NCBI RefSeq assembly: GCF_009727955.1
Contig: NZ_WOBR01000004.1
Location: 869,724-933,723, forward strand
DNA from: Aliivibrio fischeri
GTDB lineage: Bacteria > Pseudomonadota > Gammaproteobacteria > Enterobacterales > Vibrionaceae
Direction of reading: 5' to 3'
DNA: 64,000 nt
This document shows, piece by piece, positions 47,263 to 57,106 of this stretch (positions are counted from its first letter, which is position 1; the number at the start of each line of letters is the position of its first letter). A model generated the notes under the pieces. That model saw only the letters and a program-made list of their open reading frames with translations. It searched no databases and had not been told where the DNA came from. A program made the position numbers and the translations under genes.

Positions 47263-47277
47263 CCTTTATTTAACTAA

Positions 47278-48945
47278 TTAATCTACATCATTAATTACTT
47301 CAATATTCGGGAAGTTCGCTTCTACACATTTAGTATAATCGCGGAACTTAAATGCCGAATGAGGTGTTTGATAGCCTACTAACTGACATGCGTAAGCTTT
47401 ACCATCTGGCGTTTCACTTGACCATCCCCAATCTTGCTCCCAGTAAATATTAACTGCTCCAGCGCCTGCAGCATCAAACTGCTTCATGCCTTTACAACCA
47501 AGTATTTCGGTATCTTCAATTGGCACACCTAGGTAATTTGCCATTTCTTTGTAATATTTAATACGATTTAACGATTGTGCTACTTCAACACTGCCGCCAC
47601 ACTCAACACCACCATTAATGATCTGAGTGGTTACACCAAACCCAGGAACTAAGCCGTTATTTAAATCGGCTTGGTTTGGTTGCCATGTTCCATCAATAAC
47701 ATGCAACATGCTTGGCTTTGGTGGTTGTGGATAAACAAAGAAAAAGACCGCTGAAGACAGATTTAACCACGTATCTGCCACCATTTCAGGATTATCTAAC
47801 AGAGTTCGAACGGTACCAAACATCGCATCAGAAAATGGTCCGTAGTTGTAGTTATAACTTAACTGCTTCGCTCCACGGCCAAAGTATGATTTAAACTCGC
47901 CGTTATCAAACGTACCACATGGCCATGTTTGACCCTGCCATACGTCAGGATTACATTCACCGTTATAGCCACCACGCATTTCTTCAGTCCAGCCCATCTC
48001 ACGAACATGAACTAAACCTTGACGCCACTCAGGCACTTCCCAATGAGCAGTGTGTCCACCGGTCTCTTGAGTAAAGTGAGCAAACATAGTTGCCAGTGAC
48101 TTTTTACAGATAGCATCAGAGTCACGTCCATCTTCATAAGTACCACAGAAAGCTGGGAATTTACCCGTTGCCTGCAAGAAATGACGGTATGTATATTCAG
48201 GAGCACGCTTAGGGAATAAGAAATTCCATGTACTTTCAGAAACAATTTGCTCAATACGTTTTACGTTCTCAGGGTTTGATTCTGCACCAGGAATAATGCG
48301 TTCAACAGATTCATTATCTAATGTGGCAATGGATGCTTTTACATCATTCATTACATCAAAATTTGTTAATTCCGCTTCTTTAGCATCCAATGCAGATTGA
48401 TTTACTTTATAGTCTCCGCCCGTTGGAGGAACTTCAGGATCAACTGGTGGAATTTCTGGGTCTACTGGTGGAATAAGATCATCTTCGGTAATTTTTTCCC
48501 AAGCGTCTACCCATGCAGTACCTGTTCCTGGAGCATAGGCCCAAGCGGCTCCTGAACACCAAGTAGCTGTAACGCCTGTTTTACAACGGTATAATTGATT
48601 TTCGTTTTGAACAACATCACCACCTTTGTATTTTTCACCCTCTTTATATTGAGGATAATCTCCTTCAGGTAATTCAACCTCAGGCTCTTCAGGATCAACA
48701 ACGGGTGGCGGAGGCGTTACACCATCTCCTTCTGAGATAAGCTCCCAAGGTGTATCCCATGGATTTGCAGCAACATCAGCAGGACTTTGACCCGGATTTG
48801 CCCACCATTTAGCTTCATATATATCCCCATTAAATGATACTTGGCTACCAGCTTGATAGCTTTGCTCTTGGTTATATATTTCAGCAGCATTTACATAAGC
48901 AGAGGTCGCAAGCATAACTGCAATGCACAGACTATTTAGTTTCAT
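47278..48945 (-). CDS. Secreted GH19 chitinase with two chitin-binding (CBM5/12) modules
   Basis: A 555-residue secreted enzyme. After the signal peptide (about 1-20) come two CBM5/12-type modules (about 22-72, 96-150), each with aromatic-rich patterns (AKWWANPGQSP; YRCKTGV..AWAYAPGTG), joined by Pro/Glu/Asp-rich linkers, then a GH19 catalytic domain (about 200-540). FAHFTQETGGHTAHW has the catalytic-acid glutamate and YFGRGAKQLSYNYNYGPFS is the usual GH19 signature. It cleaves chitin by an inverting mechanism, in keeping with a marine Vibrionaceae. Monocistronic, terminator downstream. Confidence 0.93.
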   Translation of the reverse strand: MKLNSLCIAVMLATSAYVNAAEIYNQEQSYQAGSQVSFNGDIYEAKWWANPGQSPADVAANPWDTPWELISEGDGVTPPPPVVDPEEPEVELPEGDYPQYKEGEKYKGGDVVQNENQLYRCKTGVTATWCSGAAWAYAPGTGTAWVDAWEKITEDDLIPPVDPEIPPVDPEVPPTGGDYKVNQSALDAKEAELTNFDVMNDVKASIATLDNESVERIIPGAESNPENVKRIEQIVSESTWNFLFPKRAPEYTYRHFLQATGKFPAFCGTYEDGRDSDAICKKSLATMFAHFTQETGGHTAHWEVPEWRQGLVHVREMGWTEEMRGGYNGECNPDVWQGQTWPCGTFDNGEFKSYFGRGAKQLSYNYNYGPFSDAMFGTVRTLLDNPEMVADTWLNLSSAVFFFVYPQPPKPSMLHVIDGTWQPNQADLNNGLVPGFGVTTQIINGGVECGGSVEVAQSLNRIKYYKEMANYLGVPIEDTEILGCKGMKQFDAAGAGAVNIYWEQDWGWSSETPDGKAYACQLVGYQTPHSAFKFRDYTKCVEANFPNIEVINDVD

Positions 48946-49225
48946 AAAATTCCCTTATTTACTTATTATTAGATTTAGTCGGTAACCGACTGATCGGAAT
49001 ATAACAGGGAAATTTATTTTATTATCACAAATAAGACGACATAAAATAACGATTCGTGACCTTACTTCAGTTATTTTTATTATTTAAATGATATTGACCG
49101 TTGCATGACAGTATTTTCTAATTTTTAGCTAAATGTCGAATTTTTAATAAATACTAATAAAATTAAACGTAATTGAAATAATTTCACGATACAATTTCGA
49201 ATTATTTTTGTGCTAAGGAAAAGCA

Positions 49226-49840
49226 ATGAATACCATTCGTTTTGGAGAGCAGCTGATCACCCCAACTAAGTTGCTGTGTATCGGTCGCAATTATATTGAT
49301 CATATTAGTGAACTTAATAATTCGATTCCTGATCAAATGGTGGTATTTAATAAACCCAATTCCTGCATCACTTCTACTTTAAGTTCATTCCATCAAGAAC
49401 GCTTACATTATGAAGCTGAAATTTGTTTCCTAATTAAAGATGAACAATTACATGCAGTGGCCATTGGGCTCGATTTAACCAAACGTGACTTACAAGCTGA
49501 ACTTAAAAGTAAAGGATTACCTTGGGAACGAGCAAAAGCATTTAATGGTTCTGCTATCTTCAGCCGTTTTATCCCTATTGATAACCTTAATATCGATGCA
49601 CTCCAAATCGAATTATTTATTAATAGTATGCGAGTTCAATGTGGCAGCGTAAGCCAAATGATTTATTCTCCTGAAACGATTTTAAATGACTTAAAAAGTT
49701 ATACCCAATTATGTGATGGTGATGTCGTTATGACAGGCACCCCACAAGGTGTAGGCGAAATACACATGGGGGATATCTTTCTTGCTCGATTAAAATTAGA
49801 TGGAAAAACACTAATAGAGACTGAATGGGTTGCAAGGTAA
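49226..49840 (+). CDS. Fumarylacetoacetate hydrolase (FAH) family protein
   Basis: A 204-residue protein of the FAH/YcgM family. TKLLCIGRNYIDHISELN (opening), YEAEICFLI (metal-binding Glu-x-Glu), GLDLTKRDLQAELKSKG and DVVMTGTPQGVGEI at the end of the active site are typical. Members include acylpyruvases and oxaloacetate tautomerase-type enzymes. It is shorter than bifunctional HpcE but typical of single-domain members. AAGGAAAA lies 4 bases before the ATG. It has no obvious operon partner; the substrate is unknown. Confidence 0.88.
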   Translation: MNTIRFGEQLITPTKLLCIGRNYIDHISELNNSIPDQMVVFNKPNSCITSTLSSFHQERLHYEAEICFLIKDEQLHAVAIGLDLTKRDLQAELKSKGLPWERAKAFNGSAIFSRFIPIDNLNIDALQIELFINSMRVQCGSVSQMIYSPETILNDLKSYTQLCDGDVVMTGTPQGVGEIHMGDIFLARLKLDGKTLIETEWVAR

Positions 49841-50009
49841 CGTATTTAATTAAATACAATTAACAATCAATAACACAACCGTATATTAACAATATTATTT
49901 ATAATATTTAATATGCTGATTTTTTATTCTATTTTGAATCTTTAAGAATGGAAATCTGGATTACTCTACTATAAAATCCGCCCTCTTATTTATAATTTAA
50001 AATAAAATA

Positions 50010-50645
50010 ATGATTGATATTACTATTCTTCCAGTTTATTTGACTGCTGTTATTGCCCTCTTATTACTTCCAGGTCCAGATATGCTACTTATTGCAAGTT
50101 CAAGCATGAGCTATGGACGAAAAGTAGGATTATTTGCAAGCTTAGGGAATGCAACGTCAGGCATTATTTTGACGTTATTAGCAGCTCTTGGTGTATCAGC
50201 TCTTATCGCAATGAGCCCTCTTGCATTAAAAGCATTACACCTTCTTGGTGGTATGTACTTACTAAAAATGGGATGGGATTGCATCCGAGCAGAAGCAGAT
50301 GAAGCACCTGAATTAACTGATGGTTCTAAAATGGCGACTACCTTTTATCAACGAGCATTAGTAAGTAATCTATTAAACCCAAAAGCACTTGTTTTCTTTG
50401 TAATGTTTTTACCTCAATTTGTTTCAACAAACATTACAGCAACATCTGGAGAGCAGATGCTCGCTCTTGGCCTATTACTAAATGTGCTTGGTTTACTGTT
50501 TAATTTACTGCTTGTTGCATTGGTTGGCACTCTTGGTAAATCATTACTTAATAACGTTAAGTTTAGAACGTACCAACATAAGTTTATGGGCGGAATATTC
50601 ATCATTCTGGCCGTATGGATGTTAAGTGCTTTTGTCACCGCATAA
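50010..50645 (+). CDS. LysE/RhtB-family exporter (second in window)
   Basis: A 211-residue amino-acid efflux protein with six hydrophobic segments. LLPGPDMLLIASSSMSYGRKVGLFASLGNATSG is the RhtB signature region in outline and NLLNPKALVFFVMFLPQF the second conserved region. It differs clearly from the exporter at 27327. Monocistronic with an own terminator; substrate (probably homoserine, threonine or branched amino acids) unknown. Confidence 0.9.
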   Translation: MIDITILPVYLTAVIALLLLPGPDMLLIASSSMSYGRKVGLFASLGNATSGIILTLLAALGVSALIAMSPLALKALHLLGGMYLLKMGWDCIRAEADEAPELTDGSKMATTFYQRALVSNLLNPKALVFFVMFLPQFVSTNITATSGEQMLALGLLLNVLGLLFNLLLVALVGTLGKSLLNNVKFRTYQHKFMGGIFIILAVWMLSAFVTA

Positions 50646-50647
50646 AA

Positions 50648-50677
50648 AAACGGCGAGGTTCTATCCTCGCCGTTTTT
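50648..50677. terminator. Shared terminator, LysE gene / phosphohexomutase gene
   Basis: 11-bp perfect inverted repeat AAACGGCGAGG / CCTCGCCGTTT with a 6-base loop, As on the left and Ts on the right. Confidence 0.92.
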
Positions 50678-50690
50678 ATTTCATCTCACA

Positions 50691-52400
50691 TTAAAATGTT
50701 AAGCTTTTTTGATGCTCGGCGATAAGATTATCCATCGCGGCTTGAGCTTGCACTTGTTTGTCAAAATAATCCTCACCTTCAGAGATATCTGCCACTACTT
50801 CGTAATAACACTTCAACTTAGGCTCTGTTCCTGATGGACGAACGATAATTCGAGCTCCATTCTCAAGATGATAAATAAGTACATCACTCGCAGGTAAATC
50901 GATCGATTCTGTTGCCCCATTAGGTAAGTAACGTAACGATGCTTTTAAATCTTCGACAACATCTATCTTCACACCTGCAATGTGTGTGGGTTGATTTGCA
51001 CGCAAGTGTTCACCTATTGCTGGAGAGCTAGGGTCAAGAGCAATACTGCGTTGTGCATTAATATGAATGCCATGCTGACGATAAATGCTTTCTAATTGAT
51101 CCCATACACACTTACCTTTCGTCGCCAATTCCGCCGTTAATTGTGCAAAGGCAACTAAAGCAGATAAACCATCTTTATCCCAAACTTGACTCCCAATGGT
51201 ATAACCAAGTGCTTCTTCGTAAGCGAATAAAAATTGTTTTTCATTCGTCTCTTTTTGCATAGCGACATTCGTTAACCATTTAAAACCCGTTAATGTTTGG
51301 AAATATTCAGCTCCCATCGACTCTGCAATTTTTTTAAGTAACGTTGATGACACAATCGTATTACCAACCAGTTTCCCGCTTGCTTCTGTATGCGTTAGTA
51401 AATAATGTCCAAATAAAGTACCTACTTGGTCACCAGTTAGCATTTTATATCCACCATCAGGTTTTCTTGCAGCAAGTGCAAATCGGTCTGCATCAGGGTC
51501 ATTGGCACAAGCAATATCAGCATTAGCAGAAGCGGCTAATGCTTCCACCATGTCCATTGCGCCAGCCTCTTCAGGATTGGGGAAGTTTACTGTTGGAAAA
51601 TTACCATCAGGCTCTCTTTGCTCTGCCACACTAAATACATGGTTAAAGCCTGCATCACGTAATAGCGTTTCGGCCATATCAGCACCCACGCCATGCATCG
51701 CGGTATAAGCAATAGTTATACTTGATGGATCAGTATGATTAGAAAGCAATTTATTGCTGTTCATTGTATTTCGATAAGTTTGGTAGTAATCATCTTCTAA
51801 CCAAACTAGTAGCCCTTTTTCTTCGGCTTCATCTAACGGCATCATTACAATCGATTTTGTTGCTGCAATATCGATAGTTTGCGCAATACCAGAATCATGT
51901 GGTGGAATAATCTGCGCCCCATTTTCCCAGTACACTTTAAAGCCATTGTATTCTGGTGGGTTATGACTTGCTGTAACAACCACAGCACCAGCCGCATTGA
52001 AATGTTTAATACCAAAAGCAACGATCGGTGTTGCTGCTACTTTTGATGTTAAAAATACCTTAATACCAAGCGCTGTTAAAACACTCGCGGTATCATGTGC
52101 AAACTGCTTTGAATCATTTCTTCCATCGTAACCAACAACCACACCACGTTGCTTAGCATCTTTCACTTGGTCAATAAGGTAATGTCCCAACCCAGTAGCG
52201 GTTTCTTGAATCACTAAACGATTCATTCTATTTGGCCCTGCGCCGACTTTACCTCGTAAACCAGCCGTACCAAATTGTAAACGTGAATGAAAACGCTCTT
52301 CTAGTTCTTGTGTATTATGACTATCAACCAAACACTGAAGCTCTTCACGAGTTTTAGGATCAGGATCTCGCATAAGCCACTCTGTTACTTTTTGCATCAT
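50691..52400 (-). CDS. Phosphohexomutase (phosphoglucomutase/phosphomannomutase, PGM2-like)
   Basis: A 569-residue alpha-D-phosphohexomutase of the large (PGM2-type) group. Domain 1 has FGTAGLRGKVGAGPNRMN and the phosphoserine motif VTASHNPPEYNG; domain 2 the magnesium loop ANDPDADRFALA; domain 3 the sugar loop FAYEEALGYTIG; and domain 4 the phosphate-binding RPSGTEPKLKCYYE. It interconverts hexose 1- and 6-phosphates (glucose or mannose). GAGG is 8 bases before the ATG. Monocistronic; precise sugar not determinable. Confidence 0.92.
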   Translation of the reverse strand: MMQKVTEWLMRDPDPKTREELQCLVDSHNTQELEERFHSRLQFGTAGLRGKVGAGPNRMNRLVIQETATGLGHYLIDQVKDAKQRGVVVGYDGRNDSKQFAHDTASVLTALGIKVFLTSKVAATPIVAFGIKHFNAAGAVVVTASHNPPEYNGFKVYWENGAQIIPPHDSGIAQTIDIAATKSIVMMPLDEAEEKGLLVWLEDDYYQTYRNTMNSNKLLSNHTDPSSITIAYTAMHGVGADMAETLLRDAGFNHVFSVAEQREPDGNFPTVNFPNPEEAGAMDMVEALAASANADIACANDPDADRFALAARKPDGGYKMLTGDQVGTLFGHYLLTHTEASGKLVGNTIVSSTLLKKIAESMGAEYFQTLTGFKWLTNVAMQKETNEKQFLFAYEEALGYTIGSQVWDKDGLSALVAFAQLTAELATKGKCVWDQLESIYRQHGIHINAQRSIALDPSSPAIGEHLRANQPTHIAGVKIDVVEDLKASLRYLPNGATESIDLPASDVLIYHLENGARIIVRPSGTEPKLKCYYEVVADISEGEDYFDKQVQAQAAMDNLIAEHQKSLTF

Positions 52401-52648
52401 AATATCAACCTCTTAAGCATTATCTTTCCATTGATTCTAAATGATAAACATTATCAATTACTAGAACGCAATCGCTAAACTCTCATAAAAAACCAGTACT
52501 GAACAAATTATAGCGTTTATACGTATCTTTATATTAAGTTTAATTAAAAACCTTTTTTATCCCATTCTGTCTTGAGAATTCTTAAGACTAAATGGTAGAG
52601 TGGAAACAGTGAAATTAAATATAACCTGTTTATTTGTAAGGATATTAT

Positions 52649-53644
52649 ATGAAAATCGCAATGTTCAGCACCAAATCTTATGATGAAACATCTTTCAATA
52701 GTATCAATCAAAACTATCAGTTTGAATGTCAGTTTTTCAATTTTCAGTTAACTGAAAGCACAGCTCCTATTGCCAATGGAGCTGATGTTGTCTGTGCATT
52801 TGTGAATGACGACTTGTCAGCACCAGTACTAGAAATACTAGCCAAGCAAGGAACAAAACTTATCGCTATGCGATGTGCTGGTTTTGATCGTGTTGATCTT
52901 GAGGCTGCTAAGAAATTAGGAATGCAAGTAGTTCGTGTTCCTGCCTATTCTCCAGAGGCTATTGCTGAGCATGCCGTTGGTATGATGATGTGTTTAAACC
53001 GTCGCTTCCACAAAGCGTATCAACGTACTCGTGATGCTAACTTCTCTCTAGAAGGCCTTACTGGATTTAACTTTTTCGGTAAAACCGTTGGGGTGATTGG
53101 CTCAGGTAAAATTGGTCTAGCAACCATGCGTATTCTAAAAGGATTGGGAATGAATATATTGTGCTTTGACCCATACCCAAGCCAAGTCGCCATTGATATG
53201 GGTGTGAAATACACAACTCTTGACGAAATATTTTCTCAATCAGATGTGATCACTCTGCACTGTCCATTAACACCTGAGAATACCCATCTTCTAGATACAG
53301 ATTCATTTTCTAAAATGAAAGATGGAGTAATGATCATTAACACAAGCCGTGGTGGATTGCTTAATTCAGCTAGTGCAATTGAGGCATTAAAAGCTGGGAA
53401 AATTGGCTCACTTGGTTTAGATGTTTACGATCACGAAAAAGAGCTTTTCTTCCAAGACAAATCAAATGATATTATTAAAGATGATGTTTTCCGTCGCTTA
53501 TCTGCTTGCCACAACGTACTGTTCACAGGGCATCAAGCATTTCTAACTGAAGAAGCGCTAGACAATATTGCTTCAACAACACTAGGAAATATTGATGCTT
53601 TCTTAAAAGGTGAAGCATCGGGTAATGAACTCATTACCAATTAA
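52649..53644 (+). CDS. ldhA: D-lactate dehydrogenase (fermentative)
   Basis: A 331-residue NAD-dependent D-2-hydroxyacid dehydrogenase reducing pyruvate to D-lactate, close to E. coli LdhA in length and motifs: CAGFDRVDLEAA, VGVIGSGKIGLATMRILKGLG (NAD-binding glycines), LHCPLTPENTHLL, NTSRGGLLN (substrate Arg), GLDVYDHEKELFF (catalytic Glu) and FTGHQAFLTEEAL (catalytic His). AAGGA is about 7 bases before the ATG. Monocistronic. Fits the fermentative lifestyle suggested by the Dcu-type carriers. Confidence 0.94.
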   Translation: MKIAMFSTKSYDETSFNSINQNYQFECQFFNFQLTESTAPIANGADVVCAFVNDDLSAPVLEILAKQGTKLIAMRCAGFDRVDLEAAKKLGMQVVRVPAYSPEAIAEHAVGMMMCLNRRFHKAYQRTRDANFSLEGLTGFNFFGKTVGVIGSGKIGLATMRILKGLGMNILCFDPYPSQVAIDMGVKYTTLDEIFSQSDVITLHCPLTPENTHLLDTDSFSKMKDGVMIINTSRGGLLNSASAIEALKAGKIGSLGLDVYDHEKELFFQDKSNDIIKDDVFRRLSACHNVLFTGHQAFLTEEALDNIASTTLGNIDAFLKGEASGNELITN

Positions 53645-53650
53645 CTGACT

Positions 53651-53684
53651 TAAGCATCTCCTACTCACTGTAGTGAGATGCTTA
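53651..53684. terminator. Probable terminator between ldhA and the response-regulator gene
   Basis: 10-bp inverted repeat TAAGCATCTC / GAGATGCTTA with an inner CTAC / GTAG stem; little T tract. Confidence 0.6.
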
Positions 53685-53694
53685 AATTACTTAC

Positions 53695-54168
53695 CTATCG
53701 TAATCTATCTAGTACGACTTGTTGATCTAAATGTTCTTGATAATCCGTATATTCCAACCCTTTATCAAAAATGTATTCAGTGATAAGTCTTGTAGCTAGT
53801 GCCAGCAATTCACTCGCATTCCACGGTTTTTCAATATAACTTTCAATACGTGCTCGATTAATCGCAGTAATAGTATCTTGATGAGTCGCTTGCCCAGTTA
53901 ATAGTACTTTTTTGGTTCTCAAAAAACGGTAGTCATGAGATACATCCGTTAATAACTCAACACCATTTTTACCCGGCATAATATGGTCAGAAATCACAAG
54001 AGCGATATAGCCGCCTTCACTATCTAATTCATCCAATAGATCTAATGCTTCATCCGCAGACTCGCACTCTTCAATATTCACCCAAGTTTTAAGTGGTGCC
54101 AAATCTTGTAAAACGGCACTCAGAACTTCTCTTTGGTCGTCCACACAAATCAGATTAAGTTTTTCCAT
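53695..54168 (-). CDS. Receiver-only response regulator
   Basis: A 157-residue protein made almost only of a CheY-like receiver domain: acidic pair VDDQ (Asp10-Asp11), phosphoacceptor Asp61 in VISDHIMPGKNG, the switch threonine in VLLTGQA and the lysine in SYIEKPW. There is no DNA-binding domain; about 25 residues follow the receiver. It overlaps the histidine kinase gene by 14 bp and is last in a three-gene operon with a transporter. It must signal through protein contacts or phosphotransfer; the output is unknown. Confidence 0.9.
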   Translation of the reverse strand: MEKLNLICVDDQREVLSAVLQDLAPLKTWVNIEECESADEALDLLDELDSEGGYIALVISDHIMPGKNGVELLTDVSHDYRFLRTKKVLLTGQATHQDTITAINRARIESYIEKPWNASELLALATRLITEYIFDKGLEYTDYQEHLDQQVVLDRLR

Positions 54169-55495
54169 GACTGTCCTCGACAGGTAGTTTAATTCTAAAA
54201 ATGGTTTTCTCTTGGTTACTTTTCACCGCTATCGAACCACCATACCCACTGATAATTCGTTTAACTATAGCCAAACCAAGCCCTAAGCCAAACGAAAGCC
54301 CACCTTTTTTAGTGGTAAAGTTTGGTCTGAAAATTTTTCTTCTTGTCGCTTCATCAATCTCAGGGCCATTATTAGCAATCGTAACCAAAACAAATCGATT
54401 CGATACCCGAGTTGATATTTCAATTTCCGGTTCCTGTGTATGCTTCATGGCATCACTGGCATTCTTAATTATGTTTGCCCAAATTTGGACGAGCTCAGTA
54501 GCCGATGCTCTTACCATAGGTATTGCTGCAGGACTTAAATGAACCGATACTCGTCGTAAATCACTTTGCAATAACACAAGAGCTTTATTTATGCTGTCGT
54601 TAACGTCTAAGACTTCATCGGTATCAATATCAGTGCGTCCTAGTTGCTTAACGGAACGAACAATCCCAACCGAGTGCCTTGCAGCAAGACGCATATCGTG
54701 AAGGTCTCGTCCTATATTCCAATACCGCACCGCTTGCTCTGGGCTTTTTAACCAATACTTTGAAAGTTCTCCTTCAGGAACCGCACGAGCGAGTTCTCTT
54801 GCAGTATCTCTTTCAATACCATAAGTCACTTCCAATTCACGTCCGCGTTTTCTCACCTCCGCTGAACTGATGTTTTGTCCAAACATTAAACCTTGGTCAA
54901 CAAAACTGCTCGCTTCGGGATGAATCTCTTCAAGTAGCTCTAAAATAATACTTTGAAGTCTTTCTGTTTTACTACTCAATACCCCAACAGCATTATTCAA
55001 CTCATGAGCAATACCTGCGGCAAGTTGCCCTAACGTTGTCATTTGCTCTGCGGTATATAACTTTTGTAACGCTTTCTCTTTTTCTATAGATTCATGCATT
55101 GCTCGTCGCTGGCGACGTGAAAGCTCATTAACAATAATTGGAGTAAATTGCGCCGTTAAAGGACCATATCTATCCAAATCAATGGCCGTTGTTTTAGAGT
55201 CAATCCACCCTAATTCAGTTTCTGTTTTAGTAATGACCGTCGACGACGCTATCAATGTTTCAGAGAAAAAGCTGTGAACGCCAATGAATGCCCCTTCTCC
55301 TGCACTGAATACTTTGACTTGCGCTTCGCTATTTTCTTCTTGATAAAACCCTTCAAGTTCACCAGAGCAGACATAATACAAACGATCATTATCTTCTCCT
55401 TGCTCAAGTAGTGTTTCACCTGCAGGAAGCGTCACCCGACGCTCAGGTTGAGAAAAATACGCTCCAATTAATCGCTGTAATTTTTCTTGATTCAT
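54155..55495 (-). CDS. Cytoplasmic sensor histidine kinase with cyclic-nucleotide-binding-like domain
   Basis: A 446-residue soluble kinase. Residues about 15-120 form a CRP/FNR-like cyclic-nucleotide-binding domain (LPAGETLLEQGEDNDRLYYVCSGELEGF), a helical linker follows, then the phosphoacceptor His164 in LAAGIAHELNNAVG, and an HATPase domain with the N box (IWANIIKNASDAM), NNGPEID and KKGGLSFGLGLGLAIVKRI. No membrane helices. The gene is 3 bp after the transporter gene and overlaps the receiver gene, so the three form one signalling operon. Whether cAMP, c-di-GMP or nothing binds is unknown. Confidence 0.9.
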   Translation of the reverse strand: MNQEKLQRLIGAYFSQPERRVTLPAGETLLEQGEDNDRLYYVCSGELEGFYQEENSEAQVKVFSAGEGAFIGVHSFFSETLIASSTVITKTETELGWIDSKTTAIDLDRYGPLTAQFTPIIVNELSRRQRRAMHESIEKEKALQKLYTAEQMTTLGQLAAGIAHELNNAVGVLSSKTERLQSIILELLEEIHPEASSFVDQGLMFGQNISSAEVRKRGRELEVTYGIERDTARELARAVPEGELSKYWLKSPEQAVRYWNIGRDLHDMRLAARHSVGIVRSVKQLGRTDIDTDEVLDVNDSINKALVLLQSDLRRVSVHLSPAAIPMVRASATELVQIWANIIKNASDAMKHTQEPEIEISTRVSNRFVLVTIANNGPEIDEATRRKIFRPNFTTKKGGLSFGLGLGLAIVKRIISGYGGSIAVKSNQEKTIFRIKLPVEDSHGKT

Positions 55496-55498
55496 AAA

Positions 55499-56917
55499 CT
55501 ATCCAATATGACCTACTGAATGAAGAACCCACACCATAACAAAACTTAATAAAACCCCAACAATCCCTAGAATAACGCCGGTTTTCGCCATTTGGCTGCT
55601 TTCTACATTTCCTGTTGCGTGTGCTAACGCATTAGGTGGCGTACTGATAGGCAAAGACATACCTAAAGATGCAGCAAAAGTTACAATTAAGATTAGCGTA
55701 AGTTCGCCACCCAGCGGAGTTAACGAGCTCATTGAAGTACCAAGAGCTGCCATAATTGGCATTAATAAGTTTGCTGTTGCAGTGTGCGACATAAAGTTTG
55801 CCATTAATAAACACAAGAACGCAGCACCAAATAACACAACATAAGGAGAATAAGAGTCAAAAGGAATACTATGAACAACCAGTTTCGCTAAACCCGTTTT
55901 ATCTAATGCAAGACCTAGGGCGATACCACCAGAAACTAGCCATAACACATCCCATGAGATCTTCTTAAGATCTTCTTTGTTTATGATCCCTGTAATAGAA
56001 AATATGGCTACAGGAATTAAAGCAACTGTATACGAATTCATGCCATGGCTTGATCCCATCAACCATAATAAAATCGTCCCTGCAAACGTGATATAAACCG
56101 TAATGGCTTTCGGCGTTTTTAAGAATTTACCCTTAATATTTAAGTTCATGGATGTTTGTTTAGCAGGATACAAATAGTTAATTAAAAACCATGCTAACGC
56201 CATCATCACAATAACAAATGGCACACCAAAGACCATCCATTCACCAAACGTAATTAAATTATCACCTACTAAATATTTAAGTGCGATTGCATTAGGAGGA
56301 GTACCAATTGGTGTACCAATACCACCAATGTTTGCTGCAATAGGAATACACAAGGCAAAAGCAACACGTCCTGGATCTTTAGGACCAAATACAGCAATAA
56401 CAGGCGTTAAGATAGATAGCATCATCGCCGTTGTCGCCGTATTTGACATGAACATTGAGAAAATACCCGTGATCAGCATTAAGCCTAACATTACAAATTT
56501 AGGATCACTGCCAAACGGCTTTAGTAATACACGTGCTAAGTTAACGTCTAAACGATATTTCGTTGCCGCCATTGCGAGAAAGAAACCACCTAAAAACAGC
56601 ATAATAATTGGGCTTGCAAACGTCGCCATAATGTCGCTGTAATTCAACAACTCACCAAATTGAGGTGAATCTTGGTTCATCTTAAATAAGAAAAAACCTT
56701 TATTTGATACCATTAATAATTCTAAAACGATGATCACAACCGAAGTGGCATAAATTGGGATCGGTTCAAATACCCAACATAGCGCTGCTAATAAAAATAT
56801 AGCAATAACACGCTGTTGGATTATGGTCATGCCTTCAAATGGAAAGGCTGACAATGGCATCAATAAAATGATGAGAGGAATAATTGTTGGGATTAAATAC
56901 TTCATGTATTGACGCAT
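55499..56917 (-). CDS. DASS/SLC13-family sodium-coupled anion transporter
   Basis: A 472-residue inner-membrane symporter for di- or tricarboxylates (or sulfate). Motifs: FMSNTATTAMMLSIL (first SNT motif), GGIGTPIGTPPNAIALKYL, and FMSHTATANLLMPIM, where the second SNT motif is SHT. The ATG at 56917 (GGAA 5 bases upstream) is preferred; two earlier in-frame ATGs at 56959 and 56935 would add 14 or 6 hydrophilic residues. It is the first gene of an operon with a cNMP-kinase and a receiver protein, so it may also report on substrate flux. Confidence 0.88.
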   Translation of the reverse strand: MRQYMKYLIPTIIPLIILLMPLSAFPFEGMTIIQQRVIAIFLLAALCWVFEPIPIYATSVVIIVLELLMVSNKGFFLFKMNQDSPQFGELLNYSDIMATFASPIIMLFLGGFFLAMAATKYRLDVNLARVLLKPFGSDPKFVMLGLMLITGIFSMFMSNTATTAMMLSILTPVIAVFGPKDPGRVAFALCIPIAANIGGIGTPIGTPPNAIALKYLVGDNLITFGEWMVFGVPFVIVMMALAWFLINYLYPAKQTSMNLNIKGKFLKTPKAITVYITFAGTILLWLMGSSHGMNSYTVALIPVAIFSITGIINKEDLKKISWDVLWLVSGGIALGLALDKTGLAKLVVHSIPFDSYSPYVVLFGAAFLCLLMANFMSHTATANLLMPIMAALGTSMSSLTPLGGELTLILIVTFAASLGMSLPISTPPNALAHATGNVESSQMAKTGVILGIVGVLLSFVMVWVLHSVGHIG

Positions 56918-57059
56918 AACGTTTCCGACTTCCATAGAACAATAAATGTTGAATTCCATCGATTATCTACTTTTACTGCTATTCGGTATAACGTGTTAGA
57001 TCAAAGATTATTTTGAAATAATTAAAAATATGACTATTTGTGACAAATATTACGTAAAA

Positions 57060-57085
57060 AAAGAGCCGCATTTCTGCAGCTCTTT
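57060..57085 (-). terminator. Terminator after topA
   Basis: AAAGAGCCGCA / TGCAGCTCTTT, 11-bp stem with one mismatch and a 4-base loop; the A run on the left is the U tract for topA. Confidence 0.75.
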
Positions 57086-57106
57086 CATTTGATATCTTAT
57101 TATTGA

